The notes under the pieces were generated by a model. It was not told the DNA's origin and made no database searches. It worked only from the letters and a program-made list of their open reading frames with translations. Below, piece by piece: positions 35,801 to 43,161 of a stretch of 64,000 nucleotides of DNA. The position numbers and the translations under genes were made by a program. The DNA is from Zavarzinia compransoris (GTDB taxonomy: Bacteria > Pseudomonadota > Alphaproteobacteria > Zavarziniales > Zavarziniaceae). How positions within the stretch are numbered: position 1 is the stretch's first letter; the number at the start of each line of letters is the position of its first letter. Location: positions 124,001-188,000 of the forward strand of contig NZ_QGLF01000004.1 in assembly GCF_003173055.1 (NCBI RefSeq). Reading direction: 5' to 3'.

Positions 35801-35997
35801 ACCACGGCCATGGCATTGATCGCGGCGCCATGCATGCCGGTCTCGACCACCGGCTGGGGCACCACGGCAAAGCTGGAGGTCGCCCGCGGCGCCTGCTGGG
35901 CCCCGGCGGGATCGGCAGCGGGCAGGCCCAAGGCAAAGGCCGCGGCGAGAACCGCCGCGGCCGAAAGACGCCCGAACCTGAAACGCGCGCCGGTCAT
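32833..35997 (-). CDS. Exported beta-propeller protein with caspase-like (C14) domain
   Basis: The 1054-residue protein has a signal peptide (cleaved near GAQ-QAPRA), WD40-type repeats over about residues 45-530 (TIRLWSIASGRL, GTVRLYSPGLERIGIY, GTIRWFDLETGR), a beta-sandwich-like segment near 650-740, a Pro/Gly linker near 745-795, and a C-terminal caspase-fold domain from about 805. Catalytic residues appear intact: His near 879 (FLAGHGVPV) and Cys near 931 (VVLDTCFAG). It overlaps the upstream SH3 lipoprotein gene by four bases, so the two are translationally coupled. Most bacterial caspase homologues are cytosolic; this one is predicted periplasmic. Substrate unknown. Confidence 0.88.
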   Translation of the reverse strand: MTGARFRFGRLSAAAVLAAAFALGLPAADPAGAQQAPRATSSFAVVPQPVVETGMHGAAINAMAVVKGDQLATVSDDKTIRLWSIASGRLNATLRVPVAPGPEGALHAIAATPSGSFIAVAGNTGFSTDGTASIYFFNVEKQAWAGRVALSEPPADTINDLAFSPDAKLLAVAVNDARGLRVVDMKAQRASLADADYKDVITRVAFAPDGRLAAASLDGTVRLYSPGLERIGIYAAPEGVKPFDVAFSPDGSRLAVSFLNGDQVAVLDGATLKLERFLQGEAGRSGHLSTVAWTADGKALVGAGTYGDTAGDKLLRRWPLDGSPASDITVALDTVLGLTPLPSGAVAFGAADPSWGIIDAEGRLGLKLERATADFRDQVDGSFVVAPDGATVRFGLGRGGNRAVVYDVISGELKSADGLPKPPAPANLAHLAGWQNGTAPTIDGQPLALQPNEISRSAALTASARRLALGTDFGLKFYERGKLLWKADLPSPVWAVAIAEQAGWVVAGLGDGTIRWFDLETGRQAISFFPHADGKRWVATTVEGFFDHSQDGEKLFGYVVNQVKDGKPRGAEWVSVDQVYSVFFRRDLLVAKLRRSGESEIASTAARIGGVVAVMDRGMPPGITITEICDVVPNTAEQCRPAPGDRGTAGDAIEVGSEQVRLKFKATDQGGGIGRVLVRLNGAVVEGGGTAPAAASGEIAGERLVSLGHGASELRLSAFNGANEIEVDQARQPVVTLTVRRAEPPPAPPAGPGPVAQTTPDTPSVPGPPTGPGSPPATGTTGPAPGAGTTAALGDPAVEGGRLHVVAIGVNRFRSPEIPPLVNAVADATGIAEALAGPATDVTLLTDEKATRDAILKALDDLSAKAGADDTAIVFLAGHGVPVEGRYYFLPHDLSVKSRDGIKEQGINQDEIIAVLSKLRAWRAAVVLDTCFAGLIAVEDSVIRQTANDTVARQLVRASGRFILAGAASKEEALDGINGHGVFTSSLIDGLKGMADTSVRGNNDKIVDIFEIGEFTKQRVPEMARQIGNGHRQSPRWFFTGSDLFPLTRLGTGG

Positions 35998-37118
35998 GCC
36001 GAGGGGCGCAGCGGCCGCACCGGGGTGAAGGTGATCGGCTGGTCCAGCTCGAAGGTCGTGCTGCTCAGCATGGTCCGCGACTCCGAAACATCATCCTGCA
36101 GAGCACGCTGCTTGATCTGATTGGTTTCGGCAAGCTGGACCACGCCGCCCGCGCTTTGCGGCGGCGGGGCGGCGGCCTGGGGCTCGGCGCGGGAGGCGAC
36201 CGACTTGGTCTCGCCGCGGTATTTGTCGGCGGTGACGAGCAGGCTGGCCGAAATGAAGCCCGGGGTACCGTCGGCGAGGCGGACGCGCATCCACTTGCCG
36301 TTGGTGCCGGTCACTTCGCGCGCCTCGACCACCTCGCCGGCCTTCAGGCCGCCGATCTGGCGGCTGTCGGTCGAGGGCAGCTCACGCACCCGGGTCGATT
36401 TCGAGGCGACCAGTTCCTTGATCGGCCCGGTCACCTGATAGGAGGTGGCGGACCGGGTTTCCGGCGGCCGCGTGCGGGAATCGAAATGCGAGATCTCGGT
36501 CGCGGCATAGGTATATTGCTCGCCGCGGTCGTTCATCTTGCCGCCGACTTCTTCGGCGTATTTCACTTCCCATTCGAACTTGCTCTTCACGTCGCCGAGC
36601 TTGGCGCGGGCCTGATCGGCGGTGATGCGGCCGGCACGGTAGTCGGCGCGGATGCCGTTCGCCTCGGCGGTGCGGCAGGCGCGGACGGCGCGGAAGGCCG
36701 CGGTGGTGCGGTCGATCTGCTGATTCTCGCTGTAGAGGTCCTTGTAGACGCCGCCGACCAGAACCGTGCGATCGGAATTTGCTTCCTGCTTTGCGGTGTA
36801 ATAGCCGGTGGCCGCCCCCGCGACACCGCCGATGGCGGCCCCGGCCAGGGTGCTCTCAAGGTCGCCGCCCGAAAGCAGGGCGCCGGTCAGCGCGCCGAGG
36901 GCGGCGCCGGCAATGGCGCCTTCGATCATGGCCTGATTGAAATAATCGCCGATCGAGGTCAGCTGGCTGCGCTGGCTGCTGCATTGGTCGTTGGCCGCGA
37001 TCTGACCGCCGGGCGCGCTGTAGTCCGGTGTGCAGGCCCCGAGTACGGGGCCGACCAGCAACCCGATGGCCAGGGCGGCGGGCAGGCGGCGTTTGAAGAA
37101 AGTGGCAGGCGCCAGCAT
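35994..37118 (-). CDS. Glycine-zipper/SH3-domain lipoprotein
   Basis: The 374-residue product has a lipoprotein signal (LLVGPVLGAC, residues 20-29) and a glycine zipper over about 65-105 (AIAGAALGALTGALLSGG, AAIGGVAGAATGYY). A helical region with SKFEWEVKYAEEV is followed by a bacterial SH3 domain near 235-295 (STRVRELPSTDSRQIGGLKA, then WMRVRLADGTPGFI). The overlapping downstream caspase-like gene suggests it anchors or presents that protein at the envelope. The 241 bases upstream separate it from flgE. Confidence 0.85.
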   Translation of the reverse strand: MLAPATFFKRRLPAALAIGLLVGPVLGACTPDYSAPGGQIAANDQCSSQRSQLTSIGDYFNQAMIEGAIAGAALGALTGALLSGGDLESTLAGAAIGGVAGAATGYYTAKQEANSDRTVLVGGVYKDLYSENQQIDRTTAAFRAVRACRTAEANGIRADYRAGRITADQARAKLGDVKSKFEWEVKYAEEVGGKMNDRGEQYTYAATEISHFDSRTRPPETRSATSYQVTGPIKELVASKSTRVRELPSTDSRQIGGLKAGEVVEAREVTGTNGKWMRVRLADGTPGFISASLLVTADKYRGETKSVASRAEPQAAAPPPQSAGGVVQLAETNQIKQRALQDDVSESRTMLSSTTFELDQPITFTPVRPLRPSA

Positions 37119-37204
37119 GAGTTAGTCCCCCTCAACGCTTGATCCCGCCACTTTAGCGCAGCCCGGCGGAATTTGCATCGTTATGCCTGTGATGCCGGTC
37201 ACGG

Positions 37205-37247
37205 CCGGCAGATTTTGCCCTGCCCGGCCGCCGGTTTTTGCCGCCGG
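37205..37247. promoter_or_regulatory. FlbD (ftr)-like enhancer pair upstream of flgE
   Basis: CCGGCAGATTTTGCCCTGCC (37205-37224) and, on the other strand, CCGGCGGCAAAAACCGGCGG (37247-37228) share the GGCARAWW core of Caulobacter ftr sites. They lie 38-80 bases upstream of the sigma-54 promoter. Recognition by an FlbD-like activator is inferred; no flbD gene is in the window. Confidence 0.5.
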
Positions 37248-37284
37248 CCGGCGGAAAGCCGCGGAAACGCTGGGGCCGGCCGTT

Positions 37285-37300
37285 TGGCCCGCGCCTTGCA
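37285..37300 (+). promoter_or_regulatory. Sigma-54 promoter of flgE-flgK-flgL
   Basis: TGGCCC-GCGCC-TTGCA matches the -24/-12 consensus TGGCAC-N5-TTGCW at all conserved positions but one. It ends 59 bases before the flgE start. Confidence 0.75.
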
Positions 37301-37359
37301 CCGGAATTTTCCGAACCGTGGCCGGACACGCCGGCCACATCGGATCGGAAGGGAAAGCC

Positions 37360-38628
37360 ATGTCCTTCGTCGGTTATTTCAGCACCGCCCTGTCGGGCCT
37401 CAACGCCCAGTCGCAGGCGCTGGGCGCGATTTCCAATAATATCGCCAATTCGACCACCACCGGCTATCGCAAGGTCGATACCAATTTCGAAGCCCTGGTG
37501 ACCGAGGCCAGCCGCACCCATTACCAGTCGGGCGGGGTCATTGCCTCGCCGATCTACCGCAACACGCTGGCGGGCACGACCACGACCACCGGGGTCACCA
37601 CCAATCTCGCGATCAGCGGCAACGGTTTCTTCGTCACCTCGAAGCCGACCGACATCAGCGGCGCCGCCGTCACCTTCTCCGACCAGACCTATTACACCCG
37701 GGCGGGCGACTTCCAGCTCGACCCGAACGGCTATCTGGTCAATGGCTCGGGCTATTACGCCCAGGGCTTCACCGTCGATCCGGTGACCGGGCTTGCCACC
37801 GGCTCGCTCGACCAGATCCAGGTCGTGCAGCAGGTCCTGCCGCCCGAGGCGACCACCACCGTCACCTATCGCGCCGACCTGCCGGCGGATGCGGTGGTGA
37901 CGGTCCCGGCCACCGCGCAGCCGGTGAACACGGTCGATATCTTCGATTCTCTCGGTTCCGAACATTCGCTGGAACTGACCTGGACCAAGACGGCGGCGAA
38001 CACCTGGCAGCTGGACGTGGCGATGCCCGGCGGCACGCCGGCGACCGCCGGCCCCTATGCCGTGACCTTCGACGGCAACGGCCATATCTCGAATGTCAAC
38101 GGCGTGACCGCGGGCAGCGCCGGCATCGCCCTGCCGGCCGTCACCTATCCCGGGGCGACGGCGCAGACCGTGACCCTCGATTTCGGCACCATCGGCTCGG
38201 ACGGGGCGATGACGCAATATTCGGGCACGTCCATCGATCTCTCGAATATTTCGGCCGACGGCTATGCCAAGGGCGGCTTCAAGAATCTGACCGTGGACGC
38301 CCAGGGCTATGTCTCGCTGAACTACGACAACGGCGAGAAGCTGGTCGCCTTCCAGCTGGCGCTGGCCCGTTTCAGCGCCGCCCAGAACCTGCAGACGGTG
38401 GATGGCCAGGCTTTCACCGAGACCAATTACTCGGGCCCGGCCCTGGTCGGCAAGGCGGGCGAATTCGGCCTCGGCTCGCTGGTCGGCTCGGCGGTCGAAT
38501 CGTCGAATGTCGATGTCGGCGAGGAATTCACCGACCTGATCACCACCCAGCGCGCCTATTCGGCCAATGCCAAGGTGCTGACCACGGTCGATGAAATGCT
38601 TCAGGAAATCCTGAACGTGAAGCGTTAA
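37360..38628 (+). CDS. flgE: Flagellar hook protein
   Basis: The 422-residue protein forms the flagellar hook. The N-terminus SFVGYFSTALSGLNAQSQAL with ISNNIANSTTTGYRKVDTNF and the C-terminus NVDVGEEFTDLITTQRAYSA with KVLTTVDEMLQEILNVKR are the conserved rod/hook coiled-coil ends. The start at 37360 has GGAAGGGAAA upstream. It is followed by flgK after 28 bases and flgL after that, and has a sigma-54 promoter at 37285-37300. Confidence 0.96.
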   Translation: MSFVGYFSTALSGLNAQSQALGAISNNIANSTTTGYRKVDTNFEALVTEASRTHYQSGGVIASPIYRNTLAGTTTTTGVTTNLAISGNGFFVTSKPTDISGAAVTFSDQTYYTRAGDFQLDPNGYLVNGSGYYAQGFTVDPVTGLATGSLDQIQVVQQVLPPEATTTVTYRADLPADAVVTVPATAQPVNTVDIFDSLGSEHSLELTWTKTAANTWQLDVAMPGGTPATAGPYAVTFDGNGHISNVNGVTAGSAGIALPAVTYPGATAQTVTLDFGTIGSDGAMTQYSGTSIDLSNISADGYAKGGFKNLTVDAQGYVSLNYDNGEKLVAFQLALARFSAAQNLQTVDGQAFTETNYSGPALVGKAGEFGLGSLVGSAVESSNVDVGEEFTDLITTQRAYSANAKVLTTVDEMLQEILNVKR

Positions 38629-38656
38629 GCGGGTCCGGCGGCGGAGGGGACGGCAC

Positions 38657-40015
38657 ATGAGCCTGAACGGAACCATGAATATCGCGCTGACCGGGCTGCT
38701 GGCCCGGCAGTCGGCGATTCAGGTGGTGAGCGGCAATGTCTCCAATGCCACCAATCCCGATTACACGCGGAAATCCCAGCAGACGTCGGCGACCGCGACC
38801 GGCGTCCTCACCACCGCCGTCACCCGGGCGACGGACGAGGCGCTGGCGCGCGATCTTCTCGCCTATACCTCGCTTGCCGGGCAGACCGCGGCGCAATCGA
38901 CCTATATGACCAAGCTCTCGACCCTGTTCGGCGGCACCGACAGTTCGGCGACACTGGCAAGCGCGGTCGAGGATTTCGCCTCGGCCTGGACCGTGTTCCA
39001 GGCCACCCCCGACAGCACCGCCGCAGAGGCCGACGTCATCGCCAAGGCAAGCGCGCTCGCCGAGGCGATCAACCGCATCCAGGCCGGGCTCGATGATGTC
39101 GACCGCCAGGTCCAGGACGCGACCGTGGCTGCGGTCGACGAGATCAACGGCCTGCTCCGCAAGATCGACGACCTGAACACCCAGATCACCGCGGGCCGGG
39201 ACAGCGCCGGCTCGACCCTGGAACTGGAGGACCAGCGCGACGCCGCCGTCCGCCAGCTTTCCGGCCTCGTCGACGTCAAGACCATCGCCCGCTCGGACGG
39301 CGGGCTGGCGGTCTTCACCACCGGCGGCCTGACCCTGGTCGACCAGACCGCGGTCCAGCTTGCCTATGACGGTGCCGATGTCACCAGGGCCGGCGATACC
39401 AGGTCCCTGAACGCCAGTTTCCGCTCGGGCGAACTCGCCGGCCTGCTCGGGCTGCGCCAGGCCGGCACCAGCAGCGAGGCGGGAACGGCGACGATCGCCG
39501 AACTGCGGGCCCAGGTCTCGACCTTCGCCGCCCTGTTCACCGATACGGGGCCGGGCACTTTCGGCGCCGCCTATGACGGCGCGGCGACGGGGGCCGGGGA
39601 ATTGGCCAGCGGCTTCTTCACCCTGACCGGCAGCACGCTCGGGGTCGATCCGGCCCTGCTCGACGGCAGCGCCCGCCTGAAGCAGGCGGCGATCGACGAT
39701 GCCGGCCGCGCCCTCGTCGCCGGCGGGCGCAGCCTTGCGGTCGGCGGCCTTGCCGTCGCCGGCAAGGATTACGCCGGGCTGGCCGCCGCCATCACCACCG
39801 GGCTGACCGCCGATGTCGCGACGGTCGCCGCCAAGGCCAAATTGTCCGAGGCGACCCGGGGCGAGGCGGAAACCCGTTTCGCCTCCTCGGTCGGCATCAA
39901 CATGGATGCCGAACTCGCCAATCTTCAGGTGTTGCAGAATGCCTATGCCGCCTCGGCCAAGGTCATCCAGGCGGTGAACAAGCTCTACGACGACCTCTTC
40001 GCCATCATGGGGTGA
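38657..40015 (+). CDS. flgK: Flagellar hook-associated protein 1
   Basis: The 452-residue hook-filament junction protein. The N-terminus NIALTGLLARQSAIQVVSGN-VSNATNPDYTRK and the C-terminus GINMDAELANLQVLQNAYAA-SAKVIQAVNKLYDDLF are conserved; the central domain is short for the family. It lies 28 bases after flgE and five before flgL. Confidence 0.94.
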   Translation: MSLNGTMNIALTGLLARQSAIQVVSGNVSNATNPDYTRKSQQTSATATGVLTTAVTRATDEALARDLLAYTSLAGQTAAQSTYMTKLSTLFGGTDSSATLASAVEDFASAWTVFQATPDSTAAEADVIAKASALAEAINRIQAGLDDVDRQVQDATVAAVDEINGLLRKIDDLNTQITAGRDSAGSTLELEDQRDAAVRQLSGLVDVKTIARSDGGLAVFTTGGLTLVDQTAVQLAYDGADVTRAGDTRSLNASFRSGELAGLLGLRQAGTSSEAGTATIAELRAQVSTFAALFTDTGPGTFGAAYDGAATGAGELASGFFTLTGSTLGVDPALLDGSARLKQAAIDDAGRALVAGGRSLAVGGLAVAGKDYAGLAAAITTGLTADVATVAAKAKLSEATRGEAETRFASSVGINMDAELANLQVLQNAYAASAKVIQAVNKLYDDLFAIMG

Positions 40016-40020
40016 TCGCC

Positions 40021-41007
40021 ATGCTCTCGGTTTCAACCTACGCCAGCCAGCTGACGACCCTCGCCAATATCCAGCGCAACCAGAGCGATTTCGACCGCCT
40101 GTCCCGCCAGGTCGCGACCGGGGTGAAGTCGGACGACCTGTCGGATTTCAGCGCCGTCGACGCCCAGCGCCTGCTGAACGGCGACAAGGAGGTCCAGCGT
40201 CTCGAGGCCTATAACAAGGGCATCGACATCGTCACCCCGCGCCTGAAGCTCTACAGCCAGCAGGTCGAGCGCATGGACACGCTGGCGAAGACCGTGGCCA
40301 GCGCCCTGTCCGGGGTCGACAGCTATTCGGGCGCGACCCAGGTCCAGCTCGGCACGCTGATCGACAATACGCTGCGCGACCTCAATGCCCTGCTGAACGA
40401 CCGGGTCGACGGCCGCTATCTCTGGGCCGGCGGCAATTATGCCAGCCAGCCGGTGGGCGACCTCACGGCCCTGCCGGATCTGGCCGCGCCCGCCGCCTTC
40501 ACCCCGGTCGCCGACCCGGCCCTGCCCGACTATTACGCCGCCGCCCCCGGCAGCGACGCCAATGCCTGGGTCGAGGCCGGCTTCTCGCCCGAGGCGGGCA
40601 AGAGCGTTGAATACGGTCAGGTGGCCTCGGCGCCGGCGATCCAGGAATTGATCAATGCGCTGCGCCTGGTCAAGAGCGGGCTGAACGCCGCCGCCGCGGC
40701 CGGCTCGACGGCGGCGGCGGAAACCGCCTTCGCCGGCTTCCGGACCGAGGCCCTGTCCCAATTGACCGAGGCCCGCAGCGGCATCAAGCAGATGAGCAGC
40801 GAAATCGCCATGGATCTCGCCTCGATCACCGACAGCGCCAAGGCCAATAAGGCGGCGATCAACCTCTTCGTCGACGAACAGGGTAAAATCGTCAACGTCG
40901 ACACGGCGGAAGCGGGCGTGAAACTGTCCCAGGTGAAAACCCAGCTCGAGGCGACCTACAAGATCACCGCCTCGCTGTCGCAGACTTCGCTGGTCAATTA
41001 CATCTGA
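40021..41007 (+). CDS. flgL: Flagellar hook-associated protein 3
   Basis: The 328-residue flagellin-like junction protein. The N-terminal helix has NIQRNQSDFDRLSRQVATGV with KSDDLSDFSAVDAQRLLNGD; the C-terminal helix pairs with it (GVKLSQVKTQLEATYKITAS). The central part carries TLRDLNALLNDRVDGRYLWA, typical of FlgL. The ATG at 40021 follows the flgK stop by five bases. Confidence 0.93.
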   Translation: MLSVSTYASQLTTLANIQRNQSDFDRLSRQVATGVKSDDLSDFSAVDAQRLLNGDKEVQRLEAYNKGIDIVTPRLKLYSQQVERMDTLAKTVASALSGVDSYSGATQVQLGTLIDNTLRDLNALLNDRVDGRYLWAGGNYASQPVGDLTALPDLAAPAAFTPVADPALPDYYAAAPGSDANAWVEAGFSPEAGKSVEYGQVASAPAIQELINALRLVKSGLNAAAAAGSTAAAETAFAGFRTEALSQLTEARSGIKQMSSEIAMDLASITDSAKANKAAINLFVDEQGKIVNVDTAEAGVKLSQVKTQLEATYKITASLSQTSLVNYI

Positions 41008-41011
41008 CGGG

Positions 41012-41464
41012 TCAGACGCTGATCTCGACCGGACCCTGAGCGGCTGCGGAAACCTGGCCGGAGGGGGATGCTTGGCTGGATGTGGGCGCCTGGCCGGCGG
41101 CGGGGGCTTCCTGCCCCCGGGCGGTGCCCGGGGCCGTCCCGTCCGTCGTCGGCGGGGCGGCGGGTTTGGCGGCGGCTTCGTCGGTCCCGCCGGCTTCCAT
41201 CTGGCGCCGGTATTCTCGCACCGCCTGCTCGCTCGGATATTGCACCGTCACCTTGCCCTCGGCATCGCGGACTTGCACCAGGACGCGGTCGATGTCGTTG
41301 GCATAGGTCAGATGCGGGTTGAAGCGGATCGGGCTCGCCTGTTTCACCGCCTGGGCGGTCTGGGACGAGACGCCGCGGCCCGCGGCCGGCTCGGCGCGCA
41401 CGGGCACCGGCGCGGCGACAGGCAGCGCAGAGGACGGCAGGGGCGAACCTGAGGCAGCGAACAT
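41012..41464 (-). CDS. FlaG-like flagellar protein
   Basis: The 150-residue product (start uncertain; ATG at 41464) holds a FlaG-type core NDIDRVLVQVRDAEGKVTVQ followed by YPSEQAVREYRRQ, resembling the FlaG pattern of a Val-rich strand, D-x-x-G-x-V and I-P-x-E. The N-terminus is Ala/Pro-rich and hydrophobic, and the C-terminus is a long Ala/Pro/Gln-rich tail. It lies between flgL and the flagellin gene on the opposite strand. No clear ribosome site supports the start; the frame is open up to 41725. Confidence 0.6.
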   Translation of the reverse strand: MFAASGSPLPSSALPVAAPVPVRAEPAAGRGVSSQTAQAVKQASPIRFNPHLTYANDIDRVLVQVRDAEGKVTVQYPSEQAVREYRRQMEAGGTDEAAAKPAAPPTTDGTAPGTARGQEAPAAGQAPTSSQASPSGQVSAAAQGPVEISV

Positions 41465-41625
41465 GGCAAGGACCGCAAGGGTACGGAGGGAACCCGCCCG
41501 GCCGGACCGGCGACAAAGGCTGATTCTGGCAGCGAATGCACCCAAAAACTTCGCAATACCTGTGGAAAATCTTAAATCGGTGTGAATGCGAGTCAAGAAA
41601 TTCCACGGCGGATTCTGCCGGTGCC

Positions 41626-41667
41626 GGGCAGGAAGTGCTGGGCCCCGGGGCAGAAATTGCCGGGCCC
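41626..41667. promoter_or_regulatory. FlbD (ftr)-like tandem enhancer sites before flagellin
   Basis: GGGCAGGAAGTGCTGGGCCC (41626-41645) and GGGCAGAAATTGCCGGGCCC (41648-41667) match at 17 of 20 positions and are spaced by 22 bases, two helical turns. They lie about 80-120 bases upstream of the sigma-54 -24 box and share the GGCARAAWTGCC-type core with the sites before flgE. Confidence 0.55.
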
Positions 41668-41719
41668 GGCCGGCGGCGGGCCTGCCCCGGGTGTGCTGCC
41701 AACCTAAAAATATCAACAA

Positions 41720-41732
41720 AATCAATTAATTA
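41720..41732 (+). promoter_or_regulatory. IHF binding site before flagellin
   Basis: AATCAATTAATTA fits the IHF consensus WATCAR-N4-TTR at every specified position. It lies in an AT-rich block between the FlbD-like sites and the sigma-54 promoter, where DNA bending would bring the enhancer to the promoter. Confidence 0.65.
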
Positions 41733-41748
41733 TAGCGTTTTCGGCAGT

Positions 41749-41764
41749 TGGCACGGGGCTTGAA
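41749..41764 (+). promoter_or_regulatory. Sigma-54 promoter of flagellin
   Basis: TGGCAC-GGGGC-TTGAA has a perfect -24 element and a -12 element with one change (GC to GA). It ends 60 bases before the flagellin start. Confidence 0.65.
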
Positions 41765-41824
41765 ACATCCCCAGCGACCCGCCGCGACAGAACGTGGCGG
41801 CCACCGACCAGAAAGGACCAACCC

Positions 41825-42730
41825 ATGGCCGATATCGCCCTCAGCGCCACGTCGAGAGCCAATCTGCTCTCGCTCCAGAACACCACGGATCTCGCCAACC
41901 GCACCCAGAACCGGCTGTCGACCGGCCTCAAAGTGTCCAGCGCGCTGGACGATGCGGTGGCTTACTTCGCGTCGAAGTCGCTTTCCGACCGCAGCGCCGA
42001 CTTCACCGACCGCAAGGCGGAAATCGACCAGGGCATCTCGTCCCTGAAGTCGGCGATGAGCGCGACCGAGGCGGCGGACAAGATCCTGAAGCAGCTGAAG
42101 GGCGTCGCGATCTCGGCCAAGACGGCCGATGCGGCCACCAAGGCGGATCTGACCAAGCAATTCACCGACCTGTTGGGCCAGCTGAATTCGCTGCTGGGCG
42201 ACGCCACCTATCAGGGCACCAACCTGATCAACAACGACGGCGACCAGAAGCTGACGGTGAAATTCTCCGAAATCAGCACTTCGGAACTGACGGTCGATGC
42301 CCGTGATCTCCGCGCCGGCGCGCTGATTACCGCCGGCGGCGCCGCGAGCGCCGCGGGCAGCGCGATCCTGGCTGGTCTGCTGGTGGCCGCGAACTCGGCC
42401 GGCGCCCAGGCCGCCGGCTTCTCGGCGATCGCCGCGTCGCGCCTGATCACCACCCTCGACAGCATCACGGCACGGGTCGATACCGCGGTTTCGGCCGTCC
42501 GTGCGACCACCGCCAGCATCGGCTCGAACATCACCCTGCTGACCACCCGTCTCGATTTCTCGAAGAACTACATCAACGCGCTGACGGAAGGTTCGGACAA
42601 GCTGACCCTGGCCGACCTGAACGAGGAAGGCGCCAATCTCGTCGCCCTCCAGACCCGCCAGCAGCTGGCCCTGAAAGCCTTGTCCTTCGCCGGCCAGAAC
42701 GAGCAGGCCGTGCTCCAGCTCTTCCAGTAA
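41825..42730 (+). CDS. Flagellin
   Basis: The 301-residue filament protein. The N-terminal D0/D1 helices begin ADIALSATSRANLLSLQNTT with RTQNRLSTGLKVSSALDDAV; the C-terminal helices have NYINALTEGSDKLTLADLNE and EGANLVALQTRQQLALKALS. The central variable domain is short and Ala/Gly-rich (residues 165-205), as in small alphaproteobacterial flagellins. AGAAAGGA precedes the start. Transcription is probably sigma-54 dependent, with FlbD-like and IHF sites upstream. The FlaF-like gene follows after 31 bases. Confidence 0.95.
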   Translation: MADIALSATSRANLLSLQNTTDLANRTQNRLSTGLKVSSALDDAVAYFASKSLSDRSADFTDRKAEIDQGISSLKSAMSATEAADKILKQLKGVAISAKTADAATKADLTKQFTDLLGQLNSLLGDATYQGTNLINNDGDQKLTVKFSEISTSELTVDARDLRAGALITAGGAASAAGSAILAGLLVAANSAGAQAAGFSAIAASRLITTLDSITARVDTAVSAVRATTASIGSNITLLTTRLDFSKNYINALTEGSDKLTLADLNEEGANLVALQTRQQLALKALSFAGQNEQAVLQLFQ

Positions 42731-42761
42731 TCCACTGATCGCGAACAGGGAGACCCCCCCC

Positions 42762-43100
42762 ATGACCCAGATCGCCGCCGAAGCGCTTTCCACCCGCGAA
42801 GCCGCCGCCTATCCCTTCCTCGAATGCGCCGTGCTGCTCGACAATGTCCGCAAGGGCACGCCGGTCGTGCAATTGGCCGATGCGCTGGACGTCAATGCCG
42901 CGCGCTGGCAGAGCGTCGCCAACCGCGCCATCTCGCGCCGCGGCGACCTGCCGTCGACGACGACGGAATTCTTCAACCGGGCCAGCCGCTTCATGGTCGA
43001 GGCGGCCCGCACCCTGCGCCGGGAACAGGACGACAGCCTGCTCGACATGATGATCCACATGAACCTCAACATGTCGGAAACCATCCTGACCGCCCGCTGA
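42762..43100 (+). CDS. flaF: FlaF-like flagellin assembly regulator
   Basis: The 112-residue helical protein has the FlaF-like segment LADALDVNAARWQSVANRAI, resembling the LxEAL-x-x-N-x-x-x-W core of FlaF, preceded by YPFLECAVLLDNVRKG. FlaF is needed for flagellin secretion and is usually encoded next to flagellin and flbT. No flbT follows here. The sequence is divergent, so the name rests on this segment, the length and the position. The C-terminal half is an amphipathic helix. Confidence 0.6.
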   Translation: MTQIAAEALSTREAAAYPFLECAVLLDNVRKGTPVVQLADALDVNAARWQSVANRAISRRGDLPSTTTEFFNRASRFMVEAARTLRREQDDSLLDMMIHMNLNMSETILTAR

Positions 43101-43161
43101 GCCCCGGCCCCCGGCGGCCGGGCGGGGTTCGACCCCCCGGCACGCCGGGCCCGGGCCTGGC

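Larger units (their letters stand above)
41465..41824. other. 360-base flagellin regulatory region
   Basis: No convincing gene is present; the open minus-strand frame here would extend the FlaG-like gene with atypical sequence. The region holds two FlbD-like sites (41626-41667), an AT-rich block (41703-41737) with an IHF match (41720-41732), and a sigma-54 promoter (41749-41764), in the order expected for a Caulobacter-type late flagellar promoter reading towards flagellin. Confidence 0.65.

Noticed and set aside
34000-36120. Long plus-strand frame opposite the caspase-like gene
   Set aside because: The minus-strand product has a signal peptide, WD40 repeats and catalytic motifs; the opposite frame has none.
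43118-43140. Hairpin between flaF and the diguanylate cyclase gene as a bidirectional terminator
   Set aside because: The GGGG/CCCC stem with a bulge is short and no T-run follows in either direction; it may simply reflect GC richness.
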